In this document: piece by piece, positions 9,805 through 21,916 of the stretch
Layout: each line of letters opens with the position of its first letter
How positions within the stretch are numbered: position 1 is the first letter of the stretch
NCBI GenBank assembly: GCA_016719055.1
Contig: JADKAW010000007.1
Location: 129,754-193,753 of the forward strand
Direction of reading: 5' to 3'
DNA: 64,000 bases
Source of the DNA: Candidatus Rhodoferax mariagerensis
GTDB lineage: Bacteria > Pseudomonadota > Gammaproteobacteria > Burkholderiales > Burkholderiaceae_C
Position numbers and translations under genes: made by a program
Notes under the pieces: model-generated
The model's database searches: none
The model's input: the letters and a program-made list of their open reading frames with translations, nothing else
What the model was told of the DNA's origin: nothing

Positions 9805-9975
9805 TTGGCAACACCTAATTACGGCTACGAAAAACGTCAGAAAGAGCTGGCAAAAAAGAAGAAAAAAGAAGAAAAGCTCAAAGAGAAAGCCCAACGCAAA
9901 GTGGGCGAGGGTGGCCATGGAGATACCCCTGATGAATCTGGTACGCCAGCAGAGCAGCCCGCAACCCCTGATTGA
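9805..9975 (+). CDS. small Lys-rich conserved protein
   Basis: A 56-residue frame starting at TTG 9805, below usual gene-finder length limits. It begins MATPNYGYEKRQKELAKKKK, continues with a run of alternating Lys/Glu that should form a charged helix, and ends in an acidic, proline-containing tail. Short proteins with this NYGYEKRQKE start are common in Betaproteobacteria and have no assigned function. It follows metC after 43 bp. The composition and start motif make a real gene likely. Confidence 0.75.
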   Translation: MATPNYGYEKRQKELAKKKKKEEKLKEKAQRKVGEGGHGDTPDESGTPAEQPATPD

Positions 9976-10028
9976 GTTTTTTGCCGAACAGTCAATTTGC
10001 CAGGTCGGCGCAGATTTGATGTGCCAAA

Positions 10029-11057
10029 TCAGCCATAAGCCCCCATGGACCGGTCATAAGGCGCTATGGTTTTTGAGTTTTTGAAATGTACAAAATTGCG
10101 TTGCATCGACTGCAGGTAGGCTGGGTCGTAGTGCTGGGTCAATAAGTCTTGAACCACCGGTGCCATCTTGCCAGAGCGCGCCTGCGCTTGCCAGCCTTCA
10201 ACCACCGAGCGACCTCGAAGCGCGGTCAGCACTGACAAACGGTCGCAAAAATAGTCCACGTCCTGTACCAAATAGTCGTAGTCTTCCAGCAACAGAGCCA
10301 CCCGTTGGGCTTCAGACAACTGCAAATCCAGGCACGGGCCTTGGCGCATGGCGTCAATCATCGCGGTGGACACCGACACATTGCCCACCTTTTTGCTCTC
10401 GCTCTCGATAAACACTGGGCGCTGCGGATCGAGGCGGCGCAGTGCGTTCCACACCAGCATGTCAAAACGTTTCTGGCTGGGCTGTGCCAGGCCTGGAATC
10501 GCCCCCAGCACCGAACTGCGGTGGTTTGCCAGTGCTTCGAGGTCGATGACTTGAGCACCCTGTGACGCCAGGGCCTGCAACAGCCGGGTTTTACCCGAGC
10601 CGGTCGGGCCACAAATCACCTGAAACTGCAGGCACTGCGCCAACCGGTCCGTGTCTTGCAGCAGGGCCGCGCGAAACGCTTTGTAACCACCTTCTACCAA
10701 AGTGACCCGAAAACCGATCTGGCTCAAAATCAGCGACAGTGCGCCACTGCGCTGGCCGCCGCGCCAGCAGTAAGCCAAAGGTGTCCATTCCTTGGGCTTG
10801 TCGATGACTTCACGCTCGATGTGCGCGGCAATGTTGCGGGCGGCCATGGCCGCACCGCGTTTGCGCGCCTCAAAGGGGTTGACCTGTTTGTACAGTGTGC
10901 CAATCTCGATGCGTTCGGCGTTGCAGAGCGTTGGCCAGTTCACTGCGCCTGGCAGATGGTCATCGCGGTACTCGTCTTCGCTGCGGGCATCAATCAGGGT
11001 GTCGAAGTCACCTAAGCGCGTCAACAGATCGATGGCGTTGATCGGTGTCAGACTCAT
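10029..11057 (-). CDS. mnmH: tRNA 2-selenouridine synthase
   Basis: Replaces the sulfur of 2-thiouridine at tRNA wobble position 34 by selenium, using selenophosphate. The 342 residues comprise an N-terminal rhodanese domain with the catalytic Cys97 in YCWRGG and a P-loop domain with Walker A GPTGSGKT at residues 150-157. The gene overlaps tesA by the 4-base ATGA, so both are in one transcript. Its presence implies a selD gene elsewhere in the genome. Confidence 0.95.
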   Translation of the reverse strand: MSLTPINAIDLLTRLGDFDTLIDARSEDEYRDDHLPGAVNWPTLCNAERIEIGTLYKQVNPFEARKRGAAMAARNIAAHIEREVIDKPKEWTPLAYCWRGGQRSGALSLILSQIGFRVTLVEGGYKAFRAALLQDTDRLAQCLQFQVICGPTGSGKTRLLQALASQGAQVIDLEALANHRSSVLGAIPGLAQPSQKRFDMLVWNALRRLDPQRPVFIESESKKVGNVSVSTAMIDAMRQGPCLDLQLSEAQRVALLLEDYDYLVQDVDYFCDRLSVLTALRGRSVVEGWQAQARSGKMAPVVQDLLTQHYDPAYLQSMQRNFVHFKNSKTIAPYDRSMGAYG

Positions 11058-11716
11058 CGCAGCAACTTTTTCAGCTCAGGCCAGATATTGGTCAGAATGG
11101 GTGACTGGGCGTCTTCATTGGGGTGGATCTGGTCAGCCTGAAACCATTGCCGGCTATTGGGTGCGTCGGCCACACCCTTCAAAAAAAACGGCACCAGCGC
11201 TGCTTTGTGGCTTTTGGCGACACTGGCGTAAAGGTCCGCAAAGCGCTGGCCATAGTCGCGGCCGTAGTTGGGTGGCATTTGCATGCCCAGCAGCAGCACG
11301 CGGGCCCCAGACGACTGAGCCGCCTGTGTCATGGCCGACAGGTTGTCTTGCGTCATGGTCAGTGGCAGACCGCGCAGGGCATCGTTGGCTCCCAGTTCAA
11401 TCACCACCAGGCTTGGCTGGTGCTGTGTGATCAATGCGCCCAGACGACTGCGGCCACCCGAGGTGGTGTCGCCGCTGATGCTGGCATTGACCAATTTGGC
11501 GTCGATTTTTTCTTCCAGCAGCTTTTTCTCAAGCAGTGCCACCCAGCCGGTGCCACGCCTGAGTCCATACTCGGCACTCAATGAGTCTCCCACTACCAGA
11601 ATCGTGGTACCAGATGGCTTGCCAGACGCAGCATGGGCTACGGTGGTGCGGGTCATATTCCCTGCGGCGGCCAATATACTGGCTAACGCGATACAGTGGC
11701 GACGGGTCATTTTCAT
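11054..11716 (-). CDS. tesA: arylesterase/acyl-CoA thioesterase TesA-like (SGNH hydrolase)
   Basis: Periplasmic SGNH-fold lipolytic enzyme of about 220 residues. The chosen ATG at 11716 gives a signal peptide (MKMTRRHCIALASILAAAG... with cleavage near AHA). Block I GDSLS holds the nucleophile Ser, block III GAND and block V DQIHPNED supply the rest of the active site. It is divergent from a YbbA-type ATPase gene 19 bp away, as in E. coli tesA/ybbA, and overlaps mnmH at its 3' end. Confidence 0.92.
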   Translation of the reverse strand: MKMTRRHCIALASILAAAGNMTRTTVAHAASGKPSGTTILVVGDSLSAEYGLRRGTGWVALLEKKLLEEKIDAKLVNASISGDTTSGGRSRLGALITQHQPSLVVIELGANDALRGLPLTMTQDNLSAMTQAAQSSGARVLLLGMQMPPNYGRDYGQRFADLYASVAKSHKAALVPFFLKGVADAPNSRQWFQADQIHPNEDAQSPILTNIWPELKKLLR

Positions 11717-11735
11717 AGAGGCAGTAGAAACATCC

Positions 11736-12431
11736 ATGTCTGATTGCATTATTTCAGTAGAGCACGTTTTCAAGTCAGTCATTGACTCGACCGGAGAGCT
11801 TGATATTTTGCGCGATATCGACTTCAAGCTGAACCAGCGCGAAACAGTCGCCATTGTCGGTGCCTCCGGCTCTGGAAAAAGTACCTTGCTGTCGATCATC
11901 GCAGGTCTGGATACACCCAGCCGTGGCACGGTCACGCTGGCCGGGCAGGACATTTTTGCGCTCGATGAAGACGACCGGGCTGCCTTACGCGCCCAGAAAG
12001 TCGGCTTTGTGTTTCAGAGTTTTCAGTTGCTTGGCAACCTGACCGCGCTGGAGAATGTCATGCTGCCCCTGGAGTTGGCCAATCGGCGCGATGCGCGCAA
12101 GGCGGCGGCCGACATGCTGGCGCGTGTCGGGCTGTCTCAGCGACTGGGACATTACCCCAAAGTGCTTTCAGGGGGTGAACAACAGCGTGTGGCCTTGGCC
12201 AGAGCGTTTGTGATGCAGCCAGCAGTGCTGCTGGCTGATGAACCGACTGGAAGCCTGGATTTTGCAACCGGCGAATCCGTGATGGCGCTTATGTTTGAAC
12301 TCAATCGCGAGCAAGGAACAACCTTGGTGTTGGTGACACACGACCCAGGCATTGCCAAGCGTTGTCGTCGTTGCATCACCATTGAAGCGGGCAGGGTGGC
12401 TAAGGTTTCAGATGTTGATGGTGATCAATAG
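11736..12431 (+). CDS. ABC transporter ATP-binding protein, YbbA/LolD type
   Basis: A 231-residue ATPase of the MacB/LolD group. Walker A GASGSGKST, Q-loop FQSFQLLGNL, signature LSGGEQQR and Walker B VLLADEPTGSLD are all intact. The start at 11736 is 19 bp from the divergent tesA start. The usual FtsX-like permease partner (YbbP) does not follow: the next gene is convergent and its end overlaps this one. It would need a permease encoded elsewhere, or works without one. Confidence 0.93.
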   Translation: MSDCIISVEHVFKSVIDSTGELDILRDIDFKLNQRETVAIVGASGSGKSTLLSIIAGLDTPSRGTVTLAGQDIFALDEDDRAALRAQKVGFVFQSFQLLGNLTALENVMLPLELANRRDARKAAADMLARVGLSQRLGHYPKVLSGGEQQRVALARAFVMQPAVLLADEPTGSLDFATGESVMALMFELNREQGTTLVLVTHDPGIAKRCRRCITIEAGRVAKVSDVDGDQ

Positions 12432-15400
12432 CGATCACTACCTCGTCAAATGCAGCACTCAGCGTGCCAAACAGGGCCGAGGCTTCGGACCATTTGAGTT
12501 CTGCAGCGGCAGTTTCCAGAAGTGTCGTGATAATGGCCATGCGATCAATGCCAATGTTTGCGCACGAACCCCTGAGCTCATGGGTCAGGGCTGCCACCAA
12601 TTCAATGTCATGCAAATCAATGCCTGCGCCAAGTTTGGGTAACAGGCTCGTCGTGGTGCTTTGAAACAGTGACAAAAGTTTGGCCACCACTTCCGGATCG
12701 TCACCAAAATAGTCGTCGAGCAACTCAAAATCAATCGCTGGACTGTTGTTGCTTGGCAGCACCGGCTGGGTCGCTGCGACCGGTGAGGGTTTGAAGTTTG
12801 TTGTTGTCGGCGACCCCACCCACTTTGCCAGCACATCACGCAGTTCCTCGGGCTTGATGGGTTTGCTCAGGTAATCATCCATGCCCACTGCCAGACAACG
12901 GTCACGGTCGCCTTGCATGGCATTGGCCGTCATGGCGATGATGGGGATGCGTGGCGCATCTGGTGGCTGCGACTCTCGAATGACTGCAGTGGCTTCAAAG
13001 CCGTCAAGCACCGGCATCTGGCAGTCCATCAAAATAGCCGCGTAGGCCGGTGCTGCGCCGCTGGCGGCGACTGCAATGGCCCGCACCGCTTTTTCGCCGT
13101 TATCAACAATGTGCAATGCATAGCCCAACTTGTTGACCTGCAATTGGGCCACTTTCTGATTGACCAGATTGTCTTCAGCCAACAGGATCAAATGGCGGTT
13201 ATCCAGAAGGTTTTCCGGATTGGGTATGTTCTGGCTGGCCAGAGCCGCGAGTTGGGGGTCCAGTACGTCGTTGATCTCAACCTCCTGATCGATCAGGCTC
13301 TCAAACAACAAAGATTGGCGCACCGGCTTGCTCAGGCAGGCCGCAAAACCAGCGGCCAGTGCGTTGGCGCAGACTTCTCGCTGGTCGTGGGCACTGAGCA
13401 TGACCAGCCGCAAGGCATCAAAGCGCGGGTCAGCGCGCAAGTGCTGCGCCAGCTCGATACCATTCATGCCGGGCATGACAAAATCAATCAGGGCAACCTG
13501 GTACGGCACACCGACATCAATCGCGTCATGAAGCAGCTTGATGGCTTCGGCGGCGCTGCTGGCACCATCGTTGGGCATGTCCCAAGAGCTCAGGTAACGA
13601 TGAATGACCTTGCGGTCACTGGCATGATCGTCCACCACCAGAATTCGTTGCGCTGTGGTGCTTGTGGACTCGTGCAACGGGGGCTGGGTGGCGTGGCTTG
13701 ATTTGCCTGTCACTAGCGGCAAGGTAAACCAGAACGTTGACCCCTTGCCTGGCTCGCTTTCAATGCCGATGTGGCCACCCATTAATTCCACCAATCGTTT
13801 GCAGATGGCCAGGCCCAAGCCGGTGCCGCCGTATTTGCGGGTGGTCGAGCTGTCGGCCTGGGTAAACGATTGGAACAGCTTGGACTGGATCTGTGCCGGA
13901 ATGCCAATGCCGGTATCGGTTACCTCAATTCGCAGCATCTGATCTTGTCCAACGGTTGAACACAAGGCTAACACTTCAACCCCGCCAGACTGGGTGAACT
14001 TGATGCCATTGCCGATCAGGTTCAACAGCACCTGGCGCAGGCGGGTCGGGTCGCCACGCAGGCGCGGGGGCAGCGCCGGGTCAATAAAGCTGGTCAGGGT
14101 CAGCGCACTTTCACGCGCCTTGGCGACCAGCAATTCCACAGTGCCCTCAACCACTTGCGAACAGGAAAAATCCGTGACGTCGATTTCGAGCTTGCCGGCT
14201 TCAATCTTTGAAAAGTCAAGAATGTCATTGATGATGACAAGCAAGGCTTGCGCTGAATCACGAACAATACCGGTGAAGTCGCGTTGCTCGTCATCCAGCG
14301 CGGTATCCAGCAGCAAATCGGTCATGCCAATGATGCCGTTCATGGGCGTGCGAATCTCGTGGCTCATGGTTGACAGGAACTCTGACTTCAGGCGTGAGTT
14401 CTCCAGTGCCTGGTCCCGTGCATCGCGCAGTGCTTCCTCAGCCTGCTTGCGCAGGTCAATGTCATTGAGCAAACCGATGTAGTGGCCGATACCCGTATCA
14501 TCCGAGTGCACCGGCGACAAGTGGATTTCGCCGATGAACGGCGTACCATCTTTGCGTTGGTAGCTCATCTCAAGTGTCAGACTGATGCCCTGAACCATGG
14601 CATCCTGAATCTGCTGCAGCTTGTACGGATCGGTTTGCGGACCACGCAGAAAACCGGCATGAGCGCCCACTGCCTCTTTGGCTGAATAACCAGTAATGCG
14701 GCTGAAGCCGGCATTGACGTAATGAACCAGCGGCCCTTGGGCATGCGGTTGGGCACCCATGATGATGATGCCCTGGTCAGTTTCCTGAATCGCAGATTCA
14801 ATCAGCCTGAGCTGAATTCGAGTCCTGATTTCCTCGGAGATGTCGCGCTTGATGGCAATGAAATGGGCGATCTGGCCATTTTCGACAATCGGCGTAACGG
14901 TCATTTGCTCAGGGTAAATGTCGCCGTTCTTGCGCCGGTTGCTCAGCTCACCTTCCCAGGCCTGGCCCCTGAGCAGCAGCTCCCACATGTTTTTGTAAAA
15001 CGCATCGTCCTGCAGCCCCGAATTGAGCATGCTGGCGGGTTGGCCGATCACATCTTCGGCAGAAAACCCTGTGGTTTCACAAAATGCCGGGTTGACATAC
15101 TCGATCAAGCCGTCGCGGTTGGTGATCAGAATCATGTTCGCCGCGGCATTGAGCGCAGCCTGCTGCAATCGAATGCGTGCTTCGCTCTCCAGTCGCTCGC
15201 TGATGTCATGAAACGACAACAAGGAGCCCACCACCTCGTTGCCCCTCAGCAGGGGTTTGGAGCGGTAAGACACGGGTACAAACCGTCCGTCACGGCTGAT
15301 AAAGTGCTCTTCGCCATCCAGCGTGACACCTTGCTGCAGAACAGCGATCAAAGGGCATTGGCTTTCGGCGTATGCAGTGCCGTCGGGGCGCGAGTGGTGA

Positions 15401-16389
15401 ATGGCTGCGTGCGATGCCTGCCCCACCAGTTCAGCCACGCTCCAGCCCAAAACACGTTCACCAGCAGCATTGATAAAGGTGATGACGCCTTTCATGTCGG
15501 TGGCGTAAACGCCGTCGCTCAAGGTGTCGAGAATGGTGGCATTTTGCTCACGCTGAGCTTCAGCATCGTCCCGGGCGCGCCGGGTTTCATGCAGTGCTGC
15601 AGTAAGCCGCCGCATAAATACAAACGTCATGATGCCACCGAGCACCACCACCAGCGAAATCAGCCAGGTTTCGATCTGCTTGAGCCATTCGGTACGTGTT
15701 TGCAGTTCTGACTCCAACGCGCGCAGGCGTTGGTCACCTTCGATAAACAGGCGATTGGCGTTTTCATTGAGGCGCTCGAACTGGGGTGGTATCAGTTTGA
15801 GCTGAATCACCAGTGCACCCTCGGCCTGGAGCAGTTCCTTGCTGTCTTCGTTTTCCAGGCTTTGCCAGCGGCGCGACAGCAGTTGCTCCAGCGACTTGGC
15901 CCGTTCGCTGACCTGGCCCAGCAAGGGTTCGATTTCAATCAGCTCCATCACCACGTTGTGGCCGGCCAGGTCAGGTTTGTAGGTGGCTTCGCGTGTGACC
16001 TCGTCTTTGCCATCGATGTTGGTCTGCATCAGCCGTTTGCTGGTGCCCCCGGTCTTGAGTACATACAAATCGTGTTTGAGCTTTTGCAGCTGTTCGTCAA
16101 CGGACTCATTGATACGACCAAATGCGGCCGCATTTTGCGTTACCGCCATGCGGTAGATGTCTGTTTCGATGCCCTGAATACCCCGCACGATTTCTTCACC
16201 GACGAACAGGCGCGCGCGCTCGTTGCTTCCGCGTTGCCGGAGTTCGTTCTCCAGGTCATTAAAGTAAGCGCGCAGTCCAAATACCAGTATCAGGCAAAGC
16301 ATCGATACGCCAACCAGCCAACGCAGCGATGTATCGACAGAAGCCACCTCGACCTTGCCTGCGCGATCAGACCGACGGAGTTTGTTCAT
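12400..16389 (-). CDS. hybrid sensor histidine kinase (PAS repeats, two receivers, HPt)
   Basis: A 1329-residue membrane-bound phosphorelay kinase. Two membrane helices (about residues 24-44 and 240-260) flank a periplasmic sensor region. Three PAS/PAC domains follow (roughly 285-660), then HisKA with the phospho-His in MSHEIRTPMNG near residue 676, a HATPase domain (GTGLGLAIC), two receiver domains (Asp in ALIDFVMPG near 970 and ILMDCQMPV near 1120) and an HPt domain (THELRGSC near 1270). It starts 35 bp after a periplasmic binding protein gene, which suggests that protein delivers the ligand signal. No response regulator with an output domain is adjacent. Confidence 0.95.
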   Translation of the reverse strand: MNKLRRSDRAGKVEVASVDTSLRWLVGVSMLCLILVFGLRAYFNDLENELRQRGSNERARLFVGEEIVRGIQGIETDIYRMAVTQNAAAFGRINESVDEQLQKLKHDLYVLKTGGTSKRLMQTNIDGKDEVTREATYKPDLAGHNVVMELIEIEPLLGQVSERAKSLEQLLSRRWQSLENEDSKELLQAEGALVIQLKLIPPQFERLNENANRLFIEGDQRLRALESELQTRTEWLKQIETWLISLVVVLGGIMTFVFMRRLTAALHETRRARDDAEAQREQNATILDTLSDGVYATDMKGVITFINAAGERVLGWSVAELVGQASHAAIHHSRPDGTAYAESQCPLIAVLQQGVTLDGEEHFISRDGRFVPVSYRSKPLLRGNEVVGSLLSFHDISERLESEARIRLQQAALNAAANMILITNRDGLIEYVNPAFCETTGFSAEDVIGQPASMLNSGLQDDAFYKNMWELLLRGQAWEGELSNRRKNGDIYPEQMTVTPIVENGQIAHFIAIKRDISEEIRTRIQLRLIESAIQETDQGIIIMGAQPHAQGPLVHYVNAGFSRITGYSAKEAVGAHAGFLRGPQTDPYKLQQIQDAMVQGISLTLEMSYQRKDGTPFIGEIHLSPVHSDDTGIGHYIGLLNDIDLRKQAEEALRDARDQALENSRLKSEFLSTMSHEIRTPMNGIIGMTDLLLDTALDDEQRDFTGIVRDSAQALLVIINDILDFSKIEAGKLEIDVTDFSCSQVVEGTVELLVAKARESALTLTSFIDPALPPRLRGDPTRLRQVLLNLIGNGIKFTQSGGVEVLALCSTVGQDQMLRIEVTDTGIGIPAQIQSKLFQSFTQADSSTTRKYGGTGLGLAICKRLVELMGGHIGIESEPGKGSTFWFTLPLVTGKSSHATQPPLHESTSTTAQRILVVDDHASDRKVIHRYLSSWDMPNDGASSAAEAIKLLHDAIDVGVPYQVALIDFVMPGMNGIELAQHLRADPRFDALRLVMLSAHDQREVCANALAAGFAACLSKPVRQSLLFESLIDQEVEINDVLDPQLAALASQNIPNPENLLDNRHLILLAEDNLVNQKVAQLQVNKLGYALHIVDNGEKAVRAIAVAASGAAPAYAAILMDCQMPVLDGFEATAVIRESQPPDAPRIPIIAMTANAMQGDRDRCLAVGMDDYLSKPIKPEELRDVLAKWVGSPTTTNFKPSPVAATQPVLPSNNSPAIDFELLDDYFGDDPEVVAKLLSLFQSTTTSLLPKLGAGIDLHDIELVAALTHELRGSCANIGIDRMAIITTLLETAAAELKWSEASALFGTLSAAFDEVVIAIDHHQHLKP

Positions 16390-16424
16390 GGAGCCAAAGG
16401 CAAGCCTTGTGCCATCAGAAAGGC

Positions 16425-17207
16425 TCAGCGCACAGGGGTTTTGTTGTCCAAAAAGCCGTGTTTGCGAAAAATGGTCTGGCCCTCGTCACTGGCGGCCAGC
16501 TTCATGAAGCTCTTCGCCAGATCGACGTTTTTAGAACTTCTCAGCAGGTTCAGCAGCAGCGCCTGAGGTTTTGCAATCTTGGAGTCGAGGTCAATCACAT
16601 CAAGTTTTGCGGCGTTGTCGACAAACAGGCCAGTGGCACGCCAGCTCATGGTGAGGTCGGCATCGCCCTTTTTCATGGCGTTCATCAGGCTGCGCGAATC
16701 CGGTGACAAAAAGGCACTGGCCTTGACCACCTTGGGGTAAATGCCCAAACCATCCAGAACATTCTTGGCTTCTTGCCCGACGCTGCCAGACTCTGCGTTG
16801 CCAATGATCACCGTGAGATCTTTGCGCAGCATTTCACGTGGGTCGGGTTTCACATTTTTGGGATTGCCTTTTTGCACGATCAAGGCCATCTGGTTGTAGC
16901 CAACGTTGACAAACTCACCCAGCAAGCCTTCGCTGAGGTGTTTGTCGCGGTAAGACGGCTCGCCCGGCAAATACCAGTCACCCAAAGCACTTTTTTTGGC
17001 GGACTGGTACAGGTCTTCAGAGCCACCTTGGGAAATCAGAACTTTGACCTTTTCCCGCTTTTCAAACAGCTGGGCAATCTCGGTCATCGGCTTCACCATG
17101 GTGATGCCGCAATACAACAACAACTCGGCTTCCGCCTTTTGCGCCTGCGCTGTGCCGCTGAGTGCGAGGCAAGCTGCCACCAATGAGCGAATGAATAAAT
17201 GCCACAT
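16425..17207 (-). CDS. periplasmic substrate-binding protein (molybdate/phosphonate-like fold)
   Basis: About 260 residues with an N-terminal signal peptide ending in AQA. The body resembles type 2 periplasmic binding proteins of the ModA/PBP-like group (LLYCGITMVKPMTEIAQLFEK, SQGGSEDLYQSAKK). The ATG at 17207 has a well-placed AAGGAA; a GTG 24 bases upstream is less likely. No transporter permease or ATPase lies nearby; the downstream partner is a hybrid histidine kinase 35 bp away. A role as an accessory sensor is inferred from this pairing, and the ligand is unknown. Confidence 0.8.
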   Translation of the reverse strand: MWHLFIRSLVAACLALSGTAQAQKAEAELLLYCGITMVKPMTEIAQLFEKREKVKVLISQGGSEDLYQSAKKSALGDWYLPGEPSYRDKHLSEGLLGEFVNVGYNQMALIVQKGNPKNVKPDPREMLRKDLTVIIGNAESGSVGQEAKNVLDGLGIYPKVVKASAFLSPDSRSLMNAMKKGDADLTMSWRATGLFVDNAAKLDVIDLDSKIAKPQALLLNLLRSSKNVDLAKSFMKLAASDEGQTIFRKHGFLDNKTPVR

Positions 17208-17401
17208 GGCCATTTCCTTGTAGGTTGACACAGGTGAATGTTAGCTTGTTGTCACCGCGTGCTTGCAGCCAGCGCAGTGTGTTTGGGGTCAAAATTTGTG
17301 ACCTGCGCAAGAACCACACTGTGCCTGGCCTGGCGACAGATTGCCGCTGGTGCACAGACAGAAACGCTGGCTCGGATAACCAGGCGTCATAAAAACTACA
17401 A

Positions 17402-17450
17402 ATATGATAGCTAATAGCCCTTATTCTGTAAGGGCTAAAGGCGATTTTCT
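17402..17450. repeat. comamonad intergenic palindromic repeat, copy 1
   Basis: The segment reads ATGATAGCTAA, then a perfect 9-bp hairpin (TAGCCCTTA / TAAGGGCTA, loop TTCTG), then AAGGCGATTTT. The same layout (TGATAGCT, GC-rich hairpin, T-rich end) recurs at 28483-28545. It lies just downstream of rpoD and could also help end its transcription. Confidence 0.7.
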
Positions 17451-17468
17451 TGTAAACCTGTGGGCTAT

Positions 17469-19796
<2,328 letters not shown>

Positions 19797-20059
19797 GATG
19801 AAACCTCAAAACAACAAAACAGTGGGAACGCGGCCAACAAGCCAGCGTGGCGCTAAACAATTCAGGAGAAAGGCAATGTCTGGCAAGATGAGTGGGCGAA
19901 CATTTGGAATGCAGTCCTTGCGGTAATGTGGCCGGATGAGAATGCGTCATCGGGTGGCCGGGTCCGGAGGTGCTGCTGTCGCGCTTGCCTGATTACAGAG
20001 TGGCGGATTATACCCATGCGACGATCTGCGGCGGGGTCTTGGGTCGACCAAAGGCCCAT

Positions 20060-21916
20060 TTACCCAGTGGATTCCAGCAAAAGGCGTCGTGCCTGCAGCT
20101 CGCGGTAACGCTGCAAGGCTCCTGGGTCGGCTTTGGCAGCCTCGATGGCCAGGGTTTCGTCAATTTTCAGCTGCTCGATCAACATGCGATTGAGCAGGTG
20201 GCGCAGTTCACTGTGCGACTCGGCATCGTCGCTGGCGGTGCCAAGCTCATAACCGGCCATCAGCTTGAGGGCAAAGCTCTCGCTGTCATGACCCCGCAAG
20301 CCCTCGCGCAGGGCAACCCAGGGTTGTGGGCCGTGTTCGTGCAGTTGGCTTTCCAGCCATGAAAACAGGGCGCCGTGGGGCGCACCCAACCGGCACAGCA
20401 GGTCGTGATCTTCAGTGGACAAGGTTTCGAGTGCGGCCATGTTGTCAAGCAAAATGCGGGCGGCGTGGTCCGCTCGACTGGCCGGCAGCCGGCTACTGGC
20501 CAGTGGCCGTTCTGGGACATCTGGCATATGATATTTTGGCTTGTAACCCTTTTCTGCATTGCGCTGATAGCTCTCTTTTTTATAGTTAGCTTGACGCCCG
20601 CCCCGACCTTTGCCGGGATACCAGACATCGTTGAGTTCGCGGCTCGACAGTTGCACCAGGTCCGCAATATCGCCCAGAAGTTGTTGTTTCAGGGCCCCTG
20701 GTGGCAGCAGCTCCCACAGCGGCCGGGCGTTGCTGGCCAGATGGGCCCGGCCTTCGGCACTGTGCAGGTCACAGCCGTCGCGGGCGGCATCCAGCATGAA
20801 GCGACTCAAAGGCACGGCCTCCGTGATGTAGCGGGCAAACGCGTCTTTGCCATGTGCACGAATAAAACTGTCGGGGTCATGCTCTGAGGGCAAAAACAAA
20901 AATTTGACGCTGCGCACGTCAGTGGCCAGTGGCAGGGCGGCGTCCAGCGCCTTGCGCGCGGCACGTCGGCCAGCGCTGTCGCCATCAAAGCTGAACACCA
21001 CCGCGTCGGTGAACCGAAACAGCTTTTGCACGTGCTCGGCAGTGCAGGCCGTGCCCAGCGTGGCCACTGCATTGGGAAAACCCAGCTGTGCCAGTGCCAC
21101 CACATCCATGTAACCCTCGGTCACCAGCGCGTAACCCTGTTCGCGCAGGGCGGCGCGGGCTTCAAACAAGCCATACAGCTCGCGCCCCTTGCTAAATACC
21201 GGTGTTTCGGGGGAGTTAAGGTACTTGGGCTTGTCGTCACTCAGCACCCGGCCCCCAAAGCCGATGCACTCACCCTTGATGTTGCGGATCGGGAACATGA
21301 CACGGTCGCGAAAACGGTCGTAGCGTTTGGCTTCGGCACCGGGCTCTTCGGTCAGGATCACCAGGCCGCTTTCCACCAACAGCGCATCGTCGTAGTTGGG
21401 GAACACACTGGCCAGGCTGCGCCAGCCTTCTGGGGCGTAACCCAGCCCAAATTGCTTGGCAACAGAACCTGACAGACCGCGCCCCTTGAAATAGGCCACC
21501 GCCCGTGCTGACGCCTTGAGCTGCTTGCGGTAGGCACTGGCGGCCTTTTCCAGCACATCATTCAAGGTGCTTTGCTTTTGCCGCTGCAAGGCGGCTTGGG
21601 CACGGTCTTGCGGGCTGGTTTTGTCTTCAGGCACCTTCATGCCAAACTGCTGGGCCAGGTCTTCCACGGCCTCCACAAAGCTCATGCCCGCGTGTTCCAT
21701 CAAAAAACTGATGGCATTGCCCGTTTTGCCGCAACCAAAGCAGTGGTAAAACTGTTTAGTCGGGCTGACCGAAAAAGACGGAGATTTTTCGCTGTGAAAG
21801 GGGCACAGGCCCATGAAGTTGGCGCCGCCCTTTTTGAGCTGCACGTAACGGCCAACGATGTCCACCACATCAGCGCGCGCAAGCAGGTCCTGAACAAATG
21901 ACTGGGGAATGGACAT
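20060..21916 (-). CDS. dnaG: DNA primase
   Basis: Synthesises RNA primers at the replication fork. The ATG at 21916 gives MSIPQSFVQDLLARADVVDI, the family N-terminus; the upstream open frame is discarded. Seen in order: a CHC2 zinc finger (CPFHSEKSPSF...FHCFGCG-type), the catalytic core with TOPRIM (EGYMD, DGDSAG) and a C-terminal DnaB-binding region. A variable linker around residues 445-465 contains a stretch resembling an intergenic repeat. dnaG-rpoD is the classic macromolecular synthesis order; rpsU is not adjacent. Confidence 0.97.
   Translation of the reverse strand: MSIPQSFVQDLLARADVVDIVGRYVQLKKGGANFMGLCPFHSEKSPSFSVSPTKQFYHCFGCGKTGNAISFLMEHAGMSFVEAVEDLAQQFGMKVPEDKTSPQDRAQAALQRQKQSTLNDVLEKAASAYRKQLKASARAVAYFKGRGLSGSVAKQFGLGYAPEGWRSLASVFPNYDDALLVESGLVILTEEPGAEAKRYDRFRDRVMFPIRNIKGECIGFGGRVLSDDKPKYLNSPETPVFSKGRELYGLFEARAALREQGYALVTEGYMDVVALAQLGFPNAVATLGTACTAEHVQKLFRFTDAVVFSFDGDSAGRRAARKALDAALPLATDVRSVKFLFLPSEHDPDSFIRAHGKDAFARYITEAVPLSRFMLDAARDGCDLHSAEGRAHLASNARPLWELLPPGALKQQLLGDIADLVQLSSRELNDVWYPGKGRGGRQANYKKESYQRNAEKGYKPKYHMPDVPERPLASSRLPASRADHAARILLDNMAALETLSTEDHDLLCRLGAPHGALFSWLESQLHEHGPQPWVALREGLRGHDSESFALKLMAGYELGTASDDAESHSELRHLLNRMLIEQLKIDETLAIEAAKADPGALQRYRELQARRLLLESTG
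20527..20583 (-). repeat. possible degenerate copy of the intergenic repeat inside dnaG
   Basis: On the minus strand the linker of DnaG reads AGAGAGCTATCAGCGC...AAGGGTTACAAGCCAAAAT. This aligns without gaps to the repeat at 17402-17450, with matches at AGCT, the GC pairs, AAGGG.TA and GCC.A, but the central hairpin is lost. It is in frame. The similarity is suggestive only; chance is possible over this length. Confidence 0.3.
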
